A stretch of 64,000 bases of DNA from Simmondsia chinensis (lineage: Eukaryota > Streptophyta > Magnoliopsida > Caryophyllales > Simmondsiaceae), in assembly GCA_018398585.1 (NCBI GenBank), contig JAGTTD010000010.1, forward strand, positions 22,081,739 through 22,145,738, read 5' to 3'. Below the pieces are notes generated by a model. It ran no database searches, was not told where the DNA came from, and saw only the letters and a program-made list of their open reading frames with translations. Below are positions 48,001 through 58,299 of this stretch, in pieces. Position numbers and translations under genes: made by a program. Position 1 is the stretch's first letter; every line of letters begins with the position of its first letter.

Positions 48001-49399
48001 GCGGGAAAAGGGCCATGGATTCAAAGTGGGTGTACAAAATCAAGTCTAAGTCTGACGGGTCGATTGAGAGGTATAAGGCTCGTCTTGTCGCCAAGGGGTA
48101 CACTCAGGTCGAAGGTATAGACTATCATGATACTTTTGCTCCGGTAGCAAAACTTGTAACTGTTCGTTGTGTTTTAGCCGTTGCATCGGCTCGTAATTGG
48201 TTTATCCAACAACTTGATGTGAACAATGCTTTCCTTCATGGGGACCTATATGAAGAGGTCTATATGAAGTTGCCACAGGGTTTTGAACGAAACAATGAAG
48301 GGAAAGTGTGTGGGCTTCGAAAGTCTTTGTATGGGCTTAAGCAAGCCTCCCGTAATTGGAATCATAAATTCACCTCAACCTTAGTTAAGATTGGTTTCCA
48401 ACAATCTAAAGCTGATTACTCGTTATTCACCTATATGAATGAAACAATCTTCATTGCAGTTCTTATTTATGTTGATGATGTGCTCATAACAAAGTGAAGG
48501 CTATCTTGAATCAGTCTTTCGGCATAAAAGACCTAGGATCGGTAAAATACTTTTTGGGTATAGAGGTTGCACGTAGTCAAGAAGGTATCATGCTTAGTCA
48601 ACGGAAGTATGTCCTTGATATTGTTAGTGAGGCTGGGGTCCTAGGTGCTAAACCCGTGTCAACTCCGATAGTTCAAAATCATTCTCTTGCAGATGGTGTT
48701 GGTTAACAAATTGATGATAGTGGTCGATACAGACGACTTGTAGGACGCTTGTTATATCTTACTATTACTCGCCCTGACATTTGTTATGATGTATGCGTGC
48801 TAAGTCAGTTTATGCATGATCCTCGAGTGCCTCATCTCGATGCTGTCATGAGGGTCTTCCATTATTTAAAGGGAACACTGGGATAGGGTATATTTCTCCC
48901 ATCTAATTGTGATTTGAAGCTCCGAGCTTATTGTGATGCAGATTGGGCTGGTTGTCCTACTACTAGACGATCTACCACGGGGTATGTTATATTTTTAGGA
49001 AATTCGCCTATTTCTTGGAGGTCCAAGAAACAAAGTGTGGTTTCTCGTTCCTCAGCGGAAGCGGAATATCCATCAATGGCCACCGTGACCAGTGAGATAG
49101 TGTGGTTGCGTCGATTATTATGTGATCTCATTATTCCTACTGATAGTCCCGCTTATTTGTTTTGTGATAACCAGGCAGCTCTTCATATTGCCTCCAATCC
49201 TGTGTTTCATGAACGAACAAAGCATATTGAGATAGACTGCCATTTAGTTCGTGAGAAGTTGTTATCAAAGGAGATTGCCACGGCCTATGTTAGAAGTGGA
49301 GAACAGATTGCAGATCTTTTTACCAAAGCTCTAGGCCCGTCGGGTCACTCTTCTTTTATTGGCAAGTTGGGCATGGTAAACTTGCATGCTCCAACTTGA
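45088..49399 (+). pseudogene. Copia gag-pol polyprotein, broken
   Basis: Gag (ATG 45088) has NPGLVFVQNILTGPNYQSWR and GFLDGSIPKP, then a knuckle CTYCKK.GHTKEKCYK near 45935-45985. Protease is at ~46215 (WIIDLGATDHM; the usual DSG serine is Leu). GAG-pre-integrase follows (VLWHRRLGHVAFNKLS). Integrase has FELIHCDIWG, FLTIVDDYS, VKEVRSDNGQEF and TPQQNGVVERKH. RT (~47900-48700) has [33 protein letters not shown] and IYVDDVLIT. RNase H (48900-49399) has [25 protein letters not shown] and [13 protein letters not shown]. Breaks: TAG at 45838, TAG in the knuckle, TAA at ~46891, a frameshift near 47160, TGA at 47427, a short loss after the YVDD box at 48494, and TAA at ~48704. Order PR-IN-RT-RH confirms copia. 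Confidence 0.95.
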
Positions 49400-49406
49400 G
49401 GGGGAG

Positions 49407-49800
49407 TGTTGAAATGTGTTTTTCTTAATGTATTTTCATTGTATTTAGCATGGTATTTTACATTTTACATGTATTTTTAGTTAGCATTTATTCTTAGGCT
49501 TGTATTTAGGGTGATGAGCTCATCCCCCTCTTTCTCTAGTAACAGGCCATTAAAGGCCTTTTCATTCAATTAGGAGTTTATTATTCTATCATTCAATTAG
49601 GGGTTTTATTTTACCATTCAATAGGGTAGTAAAGTGTAATAGGGAGTTAGTGTTTTTATGTCTCTTCATTTTCTTTTAGCACTTGTATAAATCTGAGGTT
49701 GATTCATTTAAGAAGTCATTCAAGTAATATACAAATTCTTCTTAATTCAAGATACTTTCAAGTGTTTGTTAATTCTTGAACAGTTTTATAATATTTTACA
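49407..49800 (+). repeat. Copia 3' LTR
   Basis: 394-bp copy of 44548-44941, with ~98 % identity by eye. Confidence 0.95.
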
Positions 49801-50034
49801 AAACCTGTGCTGAAACATTTTATAGTAATTAAACTATGGTTCTTAGGTATATTCTTGGAATATCTTATAAGACAATGGATGCTAAAGAGAAAGCCACACA
49901 TTTACAGTAGTCCTAGTAACTTAACAATGCAATGTAGTTTATGTTTTTATTTGTAAATAGTTATGTGATGATTGTTAGATGTCTAATTTACAATGTCAAA
50001 ATTTGATTATAATAACAATAAATTGCCTTTACTT

Positions 50035-51076
50035 GTTTAAATTAGGACAAATTTCGTGACGAGAATCTCGATTGAAAGGACTATCGCGAAGAGATCTTTG
50101 ACCATATGTGGTACTTCTGAAAAAATTGGAGAGGGAACTTGTATAAGGTTGAGATCTTGAACAGGCCAAAGACAAAAAAAGCAGCCTTTGCCGCCTCCCA
50201 AGTGGGATAAACCTTGAAAAAGGCCTTGACAGATCAAGCTCTAGAAGGGTGGGATATAGATGATTAGGTATGGATTGTAAAAATTATTATGCATTTGAAA
50301 TGTTCCTGATATAAATTCTCATCTTTTTGTTTTTTGCGTTTCTATTCATGGACATACTAACTTTTTAATATTTTGAAACATAGACAAGGAATGCTATAAA
50401 CTCCAAAAACAGGACTGCGCTTCATAGGGAACTGCTTCATCGTACTGCTAGTAGACCTCACAGTCTGATTTTCAGAGGTATGTTAAGCAATTGACAACTT
50501 CAAACTTTTGTCTGTAATTCTGTTTTTTTTTTTTTTTTTCTAGTGGACAACCTAACAATTGTTCAACTATAAAGACACACAAGAATGGAAAAAAGTCCTA
50601 AGCTTGCTGAGATATTTCTTGCTACTTGTTCAAAGGTGATAAGCTGGCGACACTTGAAATAGTAAAAAATATGTATGTATAGTTTAAATAATTAATTACT
50701 AGTTGTCACATATACTTTGTTCTGTTCTTAACTCCACATATTTTGTAGGAAGAAATTGTTGCTTCCATAGAAGAGGATCCCACTTTGTCCAACATTAAGT
50801 TGCTGAGAAGGCCTTTAACAAACGTCAAACTCATGGCCATGTGTTTAGCTACGGGGGAGGAGTAAGGCCAAGTGATATGAGGGGACCATCGCATACCAAA
50901 GCTGAGTTTCTTGAAAAACTTTGTCAATTTGAGAAGGAAAAGCAAGCACTTCACCAGGAAAATAAGACTTTTGCTAATTTGGCAGCTAGAGTAAAAGCAC
51001 TGGAAGATGGATGTCGAAACAACGGGTCTTGTACTCCATCCTTTTCTACTAAAATGGATGAGTACATTGATTAAGC
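50035..51076 (+). pseudogene. CACTA transposase-associated gene fragment (Transposase_24-like)
   Basis: Exon-like pieces are separated by AT-rich introns: ~50040-50268 (YREEIFDHMWYF, KTKKAAFAASQVG), ~50384-50480 (NSKNRTALHRELLHRTASRP) and ~50750-51076. The last gives EEIVASIEEDPTLSN and, after a frameshift, AFNKRQTHGHVFSYGGGVRP, ending in a coiled-coil-like tail (EFLEKLCQFEKEKQALHQEN, LAARVKALEDG). A Ser/Lys-Asn 'NSKNR' block, a 'GHV..YGGGV.P.D.RGP' block and a terminal coiled coil are what I expect of the plant transposase-like proteins of En/Spm elements. I see no DDE-type catalytic gene. It is broken and probably never expressed now. Confidence 0.5.
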
Positions 51077-51139
51077 ATGATTAGGTCAGTGATAATCTTC
51101 TTCTTCTCCTCCTTTTTGCCTTGGCTTTTTCTCATCTAT

Positions 51140-51700
51140 GTTGTTGAAATATTCATTAAGAATACATTATTAAGTTATTTTGAATTGTTATGCATCTGGA
51201 CTTTGTGATTGAGTTCTATGTGAAGTTTGAGAATGTTGTAGATTTGTGATTGAATGAGTTCTGTATTATAGAGTTTGCATTTGCGAATATTGCGGTATTC
51301 ATTAATAATACATTGTTGAGTTGTTTGAAATTATTGATGAGTTTGGGATATGTGATTGAGTTCTATGTGGAGTTTGAGAATGTCGTGGATTTTCAACTCT
51401 GTGATTGAGTTCTATAATATGGAGATCGAGTTTATGATTGCCTTGGTATTATACATTGTTGAATTCTTTGGAATTGTTGTGAAGTTTGGACTATGTGATT
51501 GAATTTCATGTTGAGTTTGGGAATGTTGTGCATTTATGACTATGTGGTTGAGTTATGTAATGTGGAGATTGGGTTTGCAACTATTATGGTATTTATTAAG
51601 AATATATTGTTGAGTTGTTTGGAATAGTTGTAGAGTTTGGACTATGTGATCGAATTCAACATGGAGCTTGAGAATGTTGTGGATTTATGACTCTTATTAA
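51140..51700 (+). repeat. Tandem repeat of ~140-150 bp, about 3.5 units, in CACTA
   Basis: 'CATTGTTGAGTTGTTTGGAA' variants start near 51171, 51311, 51452 and 51605. Each is followed by 'GTTTGGACTATGTGATTGA' and 'GAGTTTGAGAATGTTGTGGA'. It lies just 3' of the transposase-associated gene. Confidence 0.85.
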
Positions 51701-52060
51701 GACTTCGTTTGAGTTCTTTTTCCTCTACGCCCATGAATTTTGTTTCCATGTGTCTCATTATGGCTAATGTAATCGCTTAAGTTGTTTAATTGCATTACTA
51801 TTTATAGGGATTATGGTCCCATTATATGTAATTAGTTCTTTCTTGATTTTTGGAAATTGTTCATCACTTTCTTTTATGTAAATGAATTTGTATCCTTTCC
51901 TACCAAATTTTATGTTGATTGCATAATGAATATGAAAAGAATAAAAAGGTTTAGAAATCTAGTGCATTGGGCTTCCATTTACTGATTTGTGTGGAATGGA
52001 AACTAGTAGGATGAAATTGCTTAACTTTTGAATTTAATGTGATATTTGGTATGCTTGCTT

Positions 52061-52224
52061 TTTACTAAGTAGTATCAGGATGAGTGACCTCCTAGGAAGT
52101 CCTCACCCCTCATGTTGGGGGTACTCGGAAACAGTCTCCTAAAGGGGAAAGGCTGCGTAAACCCCCCCAGACCTTGCTTAGGCAAGAGCCCTTGAAGCAC
52201 TGGGAATACTGCTTTGTTGCTTTT
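52061..52224 (+). mobile_element. 5S-derived SINE, 5'-truncated copy
   Basis: It starts inside the 5S-like part ('AGTAGTATCAGGATGAGTGA', compare the box-C region GGATGGGTGACC), continues CCTCCTAGGAAGTCCTC, then shares the body 'GTTGGGGGTACTCGG', 'CAGACCTTGCTTAGGCAAG' and tail 'AGCACTGGGAATACTGC' with the copy at 58326-58559. It is flanked by an 18-bp duplication TATTTGGTATGCTTGCTT (52043-52060 and 52225-52242). Confidence 0.85.
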
Positions 52225-52439
52225 TATTTGGTATGCTTGCTTAAGAACGGTGTATTTCTCTTTCTTATAGGTAGTGATATAAGATTGAGTAGTTCGAAAT
52301 GCTTTTTTAACATGATCTTTTGGGGTGTGATGGCTTTGAAATTTGGATGATGAATTTGGTGCCTTGAAATTGATGGAACATCTCTAAAAGAACTCATTTT
52401 TTTGAGTTAAGAGTGTGGTTGAAGTAGACTGCACAAAGA

Positions 52440-52590
52440 GCTTTTTAGGGTTGGGGGCTCTCGGACACAGCTTCCATTTAGGGTAGCACTTTAAAAGGGT
52501 AAGACTGCGTACATCTCACCCCCAGACCTTGCTCTAGCGGGAGCCCTTGTGGGTCTATATGTTGTTGCTGTTGTTGCTTTAACATAGGTT
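52440..52590 (+). mobile_element. SINE-like module with TTG-rich tail
   Basis: 'GGGTTGGGGGCTCTCGGACA', 'AAAGGGTAAGACTGCGTACA', 'CAGACCTTGCTCTAGCGGGA' and 'GAGCCCTT' match the body of the SINE at 52061-52224. The end is a (TTG)n-like 'TGTTGTTGCTGTTGTTGC'. No 5S part and no clear duplication is visible. The 3' module resembles that of plant tRNA-type SINEs of the Au/TS sort. Confidence 0.55.
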
Positions 52591-53812
52591 TTCTTTACTG
52601 TATTTTTGGTTTTACTGCTGTGTCTATGCTATTTACTACTGAAAACAATATACTTAGAGTTTATGGAATAGTTTTAGCTCTCCGAAGATGGGACATAATC
52701 TTAAACAACCCAAGCAATGTGCTTAGAGTTTATAGACGAGTTCTTTCATGGATATTGTTTAATTTTAGTTAATTAATTTTGTTTAATGATTTAATGTTTG
52801 GGTAACCAGAAATTTCTAACATGACTGTTATGTTTATTTTTTTCAAGTGTTGGAAGACTGGACTTCAAATTATTGTTTTTCTTCAAGCTTCAATTTGTGA
52901 ACCTCCATTAGATTTTTAATTTTTGCTAAGTTGTTAGGTGACAAATTATACGATGTAAGCTTTTAGTGTCTCTTGGATGTAAATTAGTTTTTGTGAGTAC
53001 TGAAATATTTAATTTTCAATGAAGTCTTTATTTTCTTCATTGGATTTCATTGCCACATTAGATGATATGTATAGGTTATTCATGTAAACAAGGTTATACT
53101 ACGTTGTTGTACAAGTGTTATAAGTGATATGTAAATTGTCGTTGTACTATATTGATGTATTGGTACTATAAACAACCTGAAAATTGTTTTTATACTGCAT
53201 GGATGTACATATGTTGTATACAATCAGAAAATTGGTATATATTGCTTGAATGCACAGCTATTTATGAACATATAGATATACTATATGAATGTACAGGGTC
53301 TTTAACATCGAAAATTTGGTCGAATGGCTTCTATTGTCGTTAATTGGTGGAAAATGCTTTAACTACATTTGATTGTTGCTATTCTTTATCAACAACATTC
53401 TATATTTTCGTTATTATTTTCTATTAATAGCTTGAAAAATTTTAAAGACGACTTTCTTCGTCGTTAAAATGTTTTCTTGTTTGGTGGTAAATATTTATGA
53501 TAATGGCAATCGTTATCGTTATTGACAAACTCTTTGACGATAGTATCGCCCGACGTTAAAGAGTCTACTTTAGCGACAACTTCTGGAGTTATTATTGATT
53601 TCACTTTTAATGACGGACAAAGTATATTGTCATAAATACTTTTTAACGATGGATTGGTTTACCGATGGTTGATCTAAGATATTACTAATGTCGAAAGCAA
53701 TTACGACAGCAGGCGATAACAAGTTTTTCCCATTGTTAATAGTGTTAACAACGGTAAATTATGCTTTCAATGATGACAATCACCGTCATTACTGACCCGT
53801 TTTCTTGTAGTG
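52591..53812. other. CACTA right arm
   Basis: AT-rich DNA without a recognisable gene. From ~53430 it becomes a subterminal repeat region with many ACGAC/GACGG/AACGG motifs up to the terminal TTTCTTGTAGTG. Confidence 0.6.
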
Positions 53813-54185
53813 TAATCTATAAAAGAGTATGCTAATTGTTGCCCGAGAGAGAATATTTAGTAAATCAGGGTTTCGACCATCAACATGTAATAACAATTCG
53901 ATACCGAGAATAAAAAGGCGTATTAACACAACTAGGTGAAATCAAATGCCTTGGATCTTATTAAATCAGAAAACTTTCAAAAAAAATTGTAAACATTTTC
54001 AGTTGTTTTCATTTTATTCATTACATATTTAAAACTTCAATTTTCAGTATTTCAAATAGAGCTAAAACTATTAATTTCAGTAGTCACTCAATAATCAATC
54101 CTCATGGGAACCATACTCTACTCGCTCTGTATTACTTGATACGACTTAGTGCACTTGCTAAGCAATGCACATAAGCATCAAGTTT

Positions 54186-54204
54186 TTGGCGCTGTTGTCT
54201 GGGA
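54186..54204 (+). other. Athila primer-binding site 2
   Basis: TTGGCGCTGTTGTCTGGGGA-like sequence, decayed, directly after LTR2. Confidence 0.75.
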
Positions 54205-54751
54205 TTGTTTTTATTCGAGTGATATTGATACAACCTAGTTTTAGTGCTAATTTGAAGTTGTTTTGTAAAAACTTGTAAACCTTGTTTCCATTTAAAGAAG
54301 AATCTTTTATTTCATTCATTCACTTAGTTTATTTTGTAAAGATCTTTTTTTTTTTTTTAAATTCGTATACAACACCCCTTCCCTCCTAAGAAGCAGTTTT
54401 TTTCTTAACTTTTGGATTAGATTGTTGTAGTTTTAAGTTTTCTGATTAGTTTTATCTTTCTCTTATCTTTTTAAACTTAGCCAGAAAAGTTTTTGAAAGT
54501 TAAAATTGTTATTTTTAAGTTTTTCGAAACATTAGTATTACTTCCCCCCCACCAAATTTTAGTTTTTCTTAAGTTTTGTACTACATTGTTGTATCTTTTT
54601 TGTTTTATGATTAATTTGATCTTTCTTTTAACATTTTCACTTCACCTATATAAGTTTTTAAAAGTCAAGTTTTTTCTTTTAAAAGTATCTCAAAACATTA
54701 GTATTACTATTAATTTGATCTTTCTTTTAACATTTTCACTTCACCTATATA

Positions 54752-55628
54752 GAGTCGGTTGCCAAAATAATGCTAAAAAATAAAAAAATTAAAAAAATAA
54801 TGCTGAAAAAAAATATTTCCAAATCTATCGTTAAACGCGGCTTTAATAAACTGCGTCCATAAACCGCGTTTAACATTGGTATAAACCCGTTTTAATAACG
54901 CGGTTATATTAATAAAACAGCTTCACGAAAACCCGGTTATATTAATAAAACCGCGTCATGAAGATGCGGTTTATTAAAGCCAAAAACGCGTTATGAAGAC
55001 GCGGTTTATAATTGCTATAACCGTGTCTTTAGGACCCGGTTTACTAGGTTCATCTAAAAAACCCCGGCCCATTCACTCTCTCCGCTGCTCTCACCGTCTC
55101 TCTGCCTCTTTCTCATTAACCCACCACCAGTCACGTCGTTCGCCTCCTCCTTTCTTTTGCTTATACACTAGAGATCTTTCAAGTACTATTATTGGAGTTA
55201 TTTGACCTCCACTTATGATGTTGGAGCTTACCATTATGGGATCAATATGATAATCATCACAAATTGAGGCATAATAAAAACTATAAGCGAACAAAAAAGT
55301 GAAGAATTGCGGCATAATGGTAAGTATAAGTTAAAAAAAAGGGGATTTTGGATTCCTAGCGTTAAACCGCGTTTTATAAACGTGGTTCATGGATAAACCA
55401 CGTTTAATAGACGCGGTTAATGAGTAAACCGCGTTTAATAGACGCGGTTTATGTTGAAGTGAACCGCGTTTAGTAAACGCAGTTTATACTGAAATAAACC
55501 GCATTTTTTTGATCCGGTTTTATTGAAAGTTAAACGCTTTTTGTAAACGCGGTTCAACAGTAGATTTGAAAATATTTTTTTTTTAGCATTATTTTTTTAT
55601 TTTTTAACATTATTTTGGGAACCGACTC
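54752..55628. mobile_element. 877-bp MULE-like MITE with CGCG palindrome arrays
   Basis: Inverted ends GAGTCGGTTGCCAAAATAAT and its complement (GAGTCGGTTCCCAAAATAAT read inward from the right) are flanked by the 9-bp duplication ACCTATATA (54743-54751 and 55629-55637). Both arms hold repeated 'AAACCGCGTTTA' / 'GACGCGGTTTAT' units (54830-55050 and 55360-55560). The centre (55060-55180) is CT-rich like a leader. Short frames inside are not convincing genes. Confidence 0.88.
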
Positions 55629-55867
55629 ACCTATATAAGTTTTTAAAAGTAAAGTTTTTTATTTTAAAAGTATCTCAAAACATTAGTATTACTACCTCCC
55701 CCCCCCCCAAAATTGGTTTTTGTTAATTTTTATGTCATATTGTTGTATTTTTGTGCTTTCTCGTTATTTTTATATTTCTTTTAACTTTTAAATTTATTTT
55801 TCATAATTTTTATCCTAAGATTGCAACAAGAAGACATTACTCACTGGGATTCAAGGATTTAACACAG

Positions 55868-56708
55868 AATGTTGCCAGAGGTGATGGCTAAGACAACTAT
55901 ATGAGACCTCGGTACCATGCTGTACCAAGAAGACTAGTGGGAATTCTTGATATTCATGCATTCATGACGTTATCTGCTCAAATCTCACAAATTCCAAACC
56001 AATTAGATAACATAAGCGTCAAAATTGCTAACACTCTTCTAGTTAGATGTGAATTTTTTTTTAGGTAACCATGTCAGTACATAGTGCCAAGCGGACAACA
56101 CTTTTTCTTCATTGGGTTTTGAACAGGATAACTACAAGTCAAATTATCAATACGCCCCACAAAACCCATACTTTAACACCTACAATCAAGGATGGTTAAA
56201 CACTCCTAACTCTTCTTGGAACACACATGAAGCACCTTTGTCTCACATTCATCCACCTCAAGAAAAGAAAGATGACTTAGAAGAGTGGTTTGGCAAGTTC
56301 ATGCATGAAAAGACACTTTTTATTCAAGAAACCAGAGCTAACTTTAGAAACCGAGAAGCCTCCATCCAAAATTTTGAAACTCAAGTAGGGACTATAATAG
56401 AAGAACTTTTTAAAAGGTCCAAATAGTCCCTGTCTATCGATACCGTCAATGACCCGGGGGAACAACCTAATGCCATAGCGTTGAGGGATGGGAACACATT
56501 AGAAGAACCACCTCAATGTGGCATCACCCCCTTGATCGACTCATCACCACCAATGACCAAACTTATGTTGACCGACCCACCACCACCAGTGATTGAAACA
56601 GAGTGTCAAGCTTGTTTAATGAAGTCAGAGGCTATTGTAGCCAAGGATGACTTAGAAAAAAAAATGCAAAAAAGATTGGAAGAGAAAATTCAAGTTGTGG
56701 CACATTAA
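55868..56708 (+). pseudogene. Athila gag remnant 2
   Basis: This parallels remnants 1 and 3. Early, broken frames carry the 'EVMAKTT.MRPRYHAVPRRL' region. The open part 56112-56426 reads GFEQDNYKSNYQYAPQNPYF, NTYNQGWLNTPNSSWNT and ETRANFRNREASIQNFETQ. A later piece (56481-56708) has NTLEEPPQCGITPLIDSS and a Lys-rich end. A stop in place of the residue after KRSK and earlier frameshifts inactivate it. The knuckle region is disrupted by a T-run insertion near 56054. Confidence 0.72.
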
Positions 56709-57649
56709 GATTAAGGATCCTAGGATTAGAGAATGTGGAGGTGGTCGCATAACAAAGGGTACAAAAAAGATCGAAGGAAGAAAGTGATCATTGAGGCTGG
56801 ACGGATAAAATTGTCGATTCTCCTTCAGGATATGGCAATAGATCATCATCAAAAAGTCAAGCTAACTGCTATAACTTAAGCGCTTCATGGAAGGCAACCC
56901 AAGTTTTTGTTTCCCTACTTCTTTTCTTTTAATTTCCTTTCATTTTATGATTTTCTCATGTTCCTGTACATTTTGTTCAATAGGTTTTTGAAACAAGTTT
57001 GGGGGTTAACATGATGTCAACGATCTCCATTAGAAAGGAATCCTCAAACCTTAAAAGTATCCCTTACCTACTGCTTCGTTCTTTGTAATTCTTTTAACAT
57101 TGAAGACAATGTTAACATTAAATTTGGGGGTAGGAGAGACATTTTTTCACATTTTTTAACAAAATTTTTCAAAACATTTTATCAACTAATACTTTTTTAT
57201 CTTTAGAGTCAGCTTTAGTGCCTCCCAGCGTTTGGAGCCTTTGTATGGGGATGTAGATGGTGTCGACTAATAAAAAGATTTTCTATTTTCGTAGTTTAGA
57301 TCATTAGTCTTTATAAATTCTATTGCACATTTTGAACCACTTTAAAGATCTTCAAAATAATATTGAGATCATATCATCATGTTTTTTAGGCAATTTTTCG
57401 ATCTTCCCGAGCTCATTTACTTTGATTAGATTTGAATAACTCAATAATCAATTGTATTTGTTTTTTAATCACATGCATGATCGATTTTAAAGCACTATCT
57501 TGGTAAAACCATGGTGTTTGAGTTCACTAGTGAGCATGGCTATTTTACCTTTTATTTCTAATAAAAACATGCTCAGATTTGAATAGATTACATTAAGATT
57601 ATCATTTGCATAATTGATTTTGAAGTGTTATGTCTAAGTAAAATCAAAA
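56709..57649 (+). other. Athila internal 2, non-coding 3' part
   Basis: AT-rich, colinear with 40279-41129 and 61323-62364. It contains 'GAAGACAATGTTAAC' followed by AATTTGGGGGTAGG, a purine tract that may be a former polypurine site. Confidence 0.5.
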
Positions 57650-57985
57650 TATGAGGGCGTCTTAGTTGGTGGCATTTCCTACCCATGCGGTCAATGCCCA
57701 GGGGTCAGGAGTTTGATTCTCGCTGAAGATATACTCATTATGAATCACTACGAATCTTGAGCTCAAACCCATCATGAGGGCGTCTCAGTTGGTGGCAAGC
57801 CCTACCAATGCAGTCATCACCCAGGGGTCAGGAGTTCGATACTCACGAAAGATATACTCATGTGGTCATCATGAGGGCATCTCAATTAGTGGTGTCTCCT
57901 ACCCATGCAGTTATCGTCTAGGGGTCAGGGATTCAATTCTTGCTGAAGATATACTCATGACTTACCTACTCATGAGGATTTAAAA
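57650..57985 (+). repeat. tRNA-like tandem modules in Athila internal 2 (three copies)
   Basis: Modules start near 57651, 57776 and 57881, with 'GGGCGTCTCAGTTGGTGGC', 'CCCAGGGGTCAGGAGTTCGA' and 'TTCTCGCTGAAGATATACTC'. Homologous to 41130-41452 and 62365-62695. Confidence 0.7.
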
Positions 57986-58299
57986 AAAAAAGAAAAAAAA
58001 AGAAGAAAAAGGAAGATGAAATTTTGTGAATAATTTTTTATCTTGGGCATACTTGGGAAATCTTGTTATGAGTGGCATGATTTTTGTCAACTTCTGAATT
58101 CATTTACCTAGGCAATTGATGAGTTTTTCCTTAGAAAGAATGCTTTGCCTTTAGAACCCTAAAGCTTTGAAACTTGTCATTTTTTTCTAATAGAAGTACT
58201 TACTTTGAACTGTGCCAAAATTCTTCAAAAGCATGGGATTCTGCGCTTTTTATGTTTTGCTTTGCTAAAGGATGAGCAAGATTTACGTTTGGGGCATTT

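Larger units (their letters stand above)
44548..49800 (+). mobile_element. Full-length Ty1/copia retrotransposon, 5253 bp
   Basis: Two 394-bp LTRs (44548-44941 and 49407-49800) with roughly nine differences between them, and an exact target duplication AAACC (44543-44547 and 49801-49805). The primer site TGGTATCAGAGC (44942-44953) is directly after the 5' LTR, and the polypurine tract GAGGGGGAG directly before the 3' LTR. It contains a complete but broken gag-pol. It inserted in the CACTA element after the latter had entered Athila LTR2. The LTR divergence points to a fairly recent insertion. Confidence 0.97.
42828..53812. mobile_element. CACTA (En/Spm-type) transposon, 10,985 bp
   Basis: The ends are CACTACAAGAAA (42828) and TTTCTTGTAGTG (53812), perfect 12-bp inverted repeats with the CACTA signature, flanked by the 3-bp duplication TAA (42825-42827 and 53813-53815). 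Subterminal DNA at 42840-43020 and 53430-53800 has many short GACGG, AACGAC and TTAACGAC motifs in both orientations, as expected for transposase-binding regions. About half of the length is later insertions (TRIM, copia, SINEs). The only coding trace is a transposase-associated gene at 50035-51076, so this copy is probably non-autonomous. Confidence 0.95.
41805..54177 (+). repeat. Athila LTR2, split by a CACTA element
   Basis: TGATAAATCCAATTAAG at 41805 to ATAAGCA at 54177. Without the CACTA (42828-53812) and one TAA duplication it is ~1.38 kb and matches LTR1 and LTR3. Confidence 0.85.

Noticed and set aside
50037..50237. 66-codon minus-strand frame in CACTA
   Set aside because: It lies opposite an exon-like piece of the transposase-associated gene and has no recognisable motif.
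54493..54783. 96-codon plus-strand frame in Athila internal 2
   Set aside because: AT-rich Phe/Leu translation of a local duplication in non-coding leader; runs into the MITE end.
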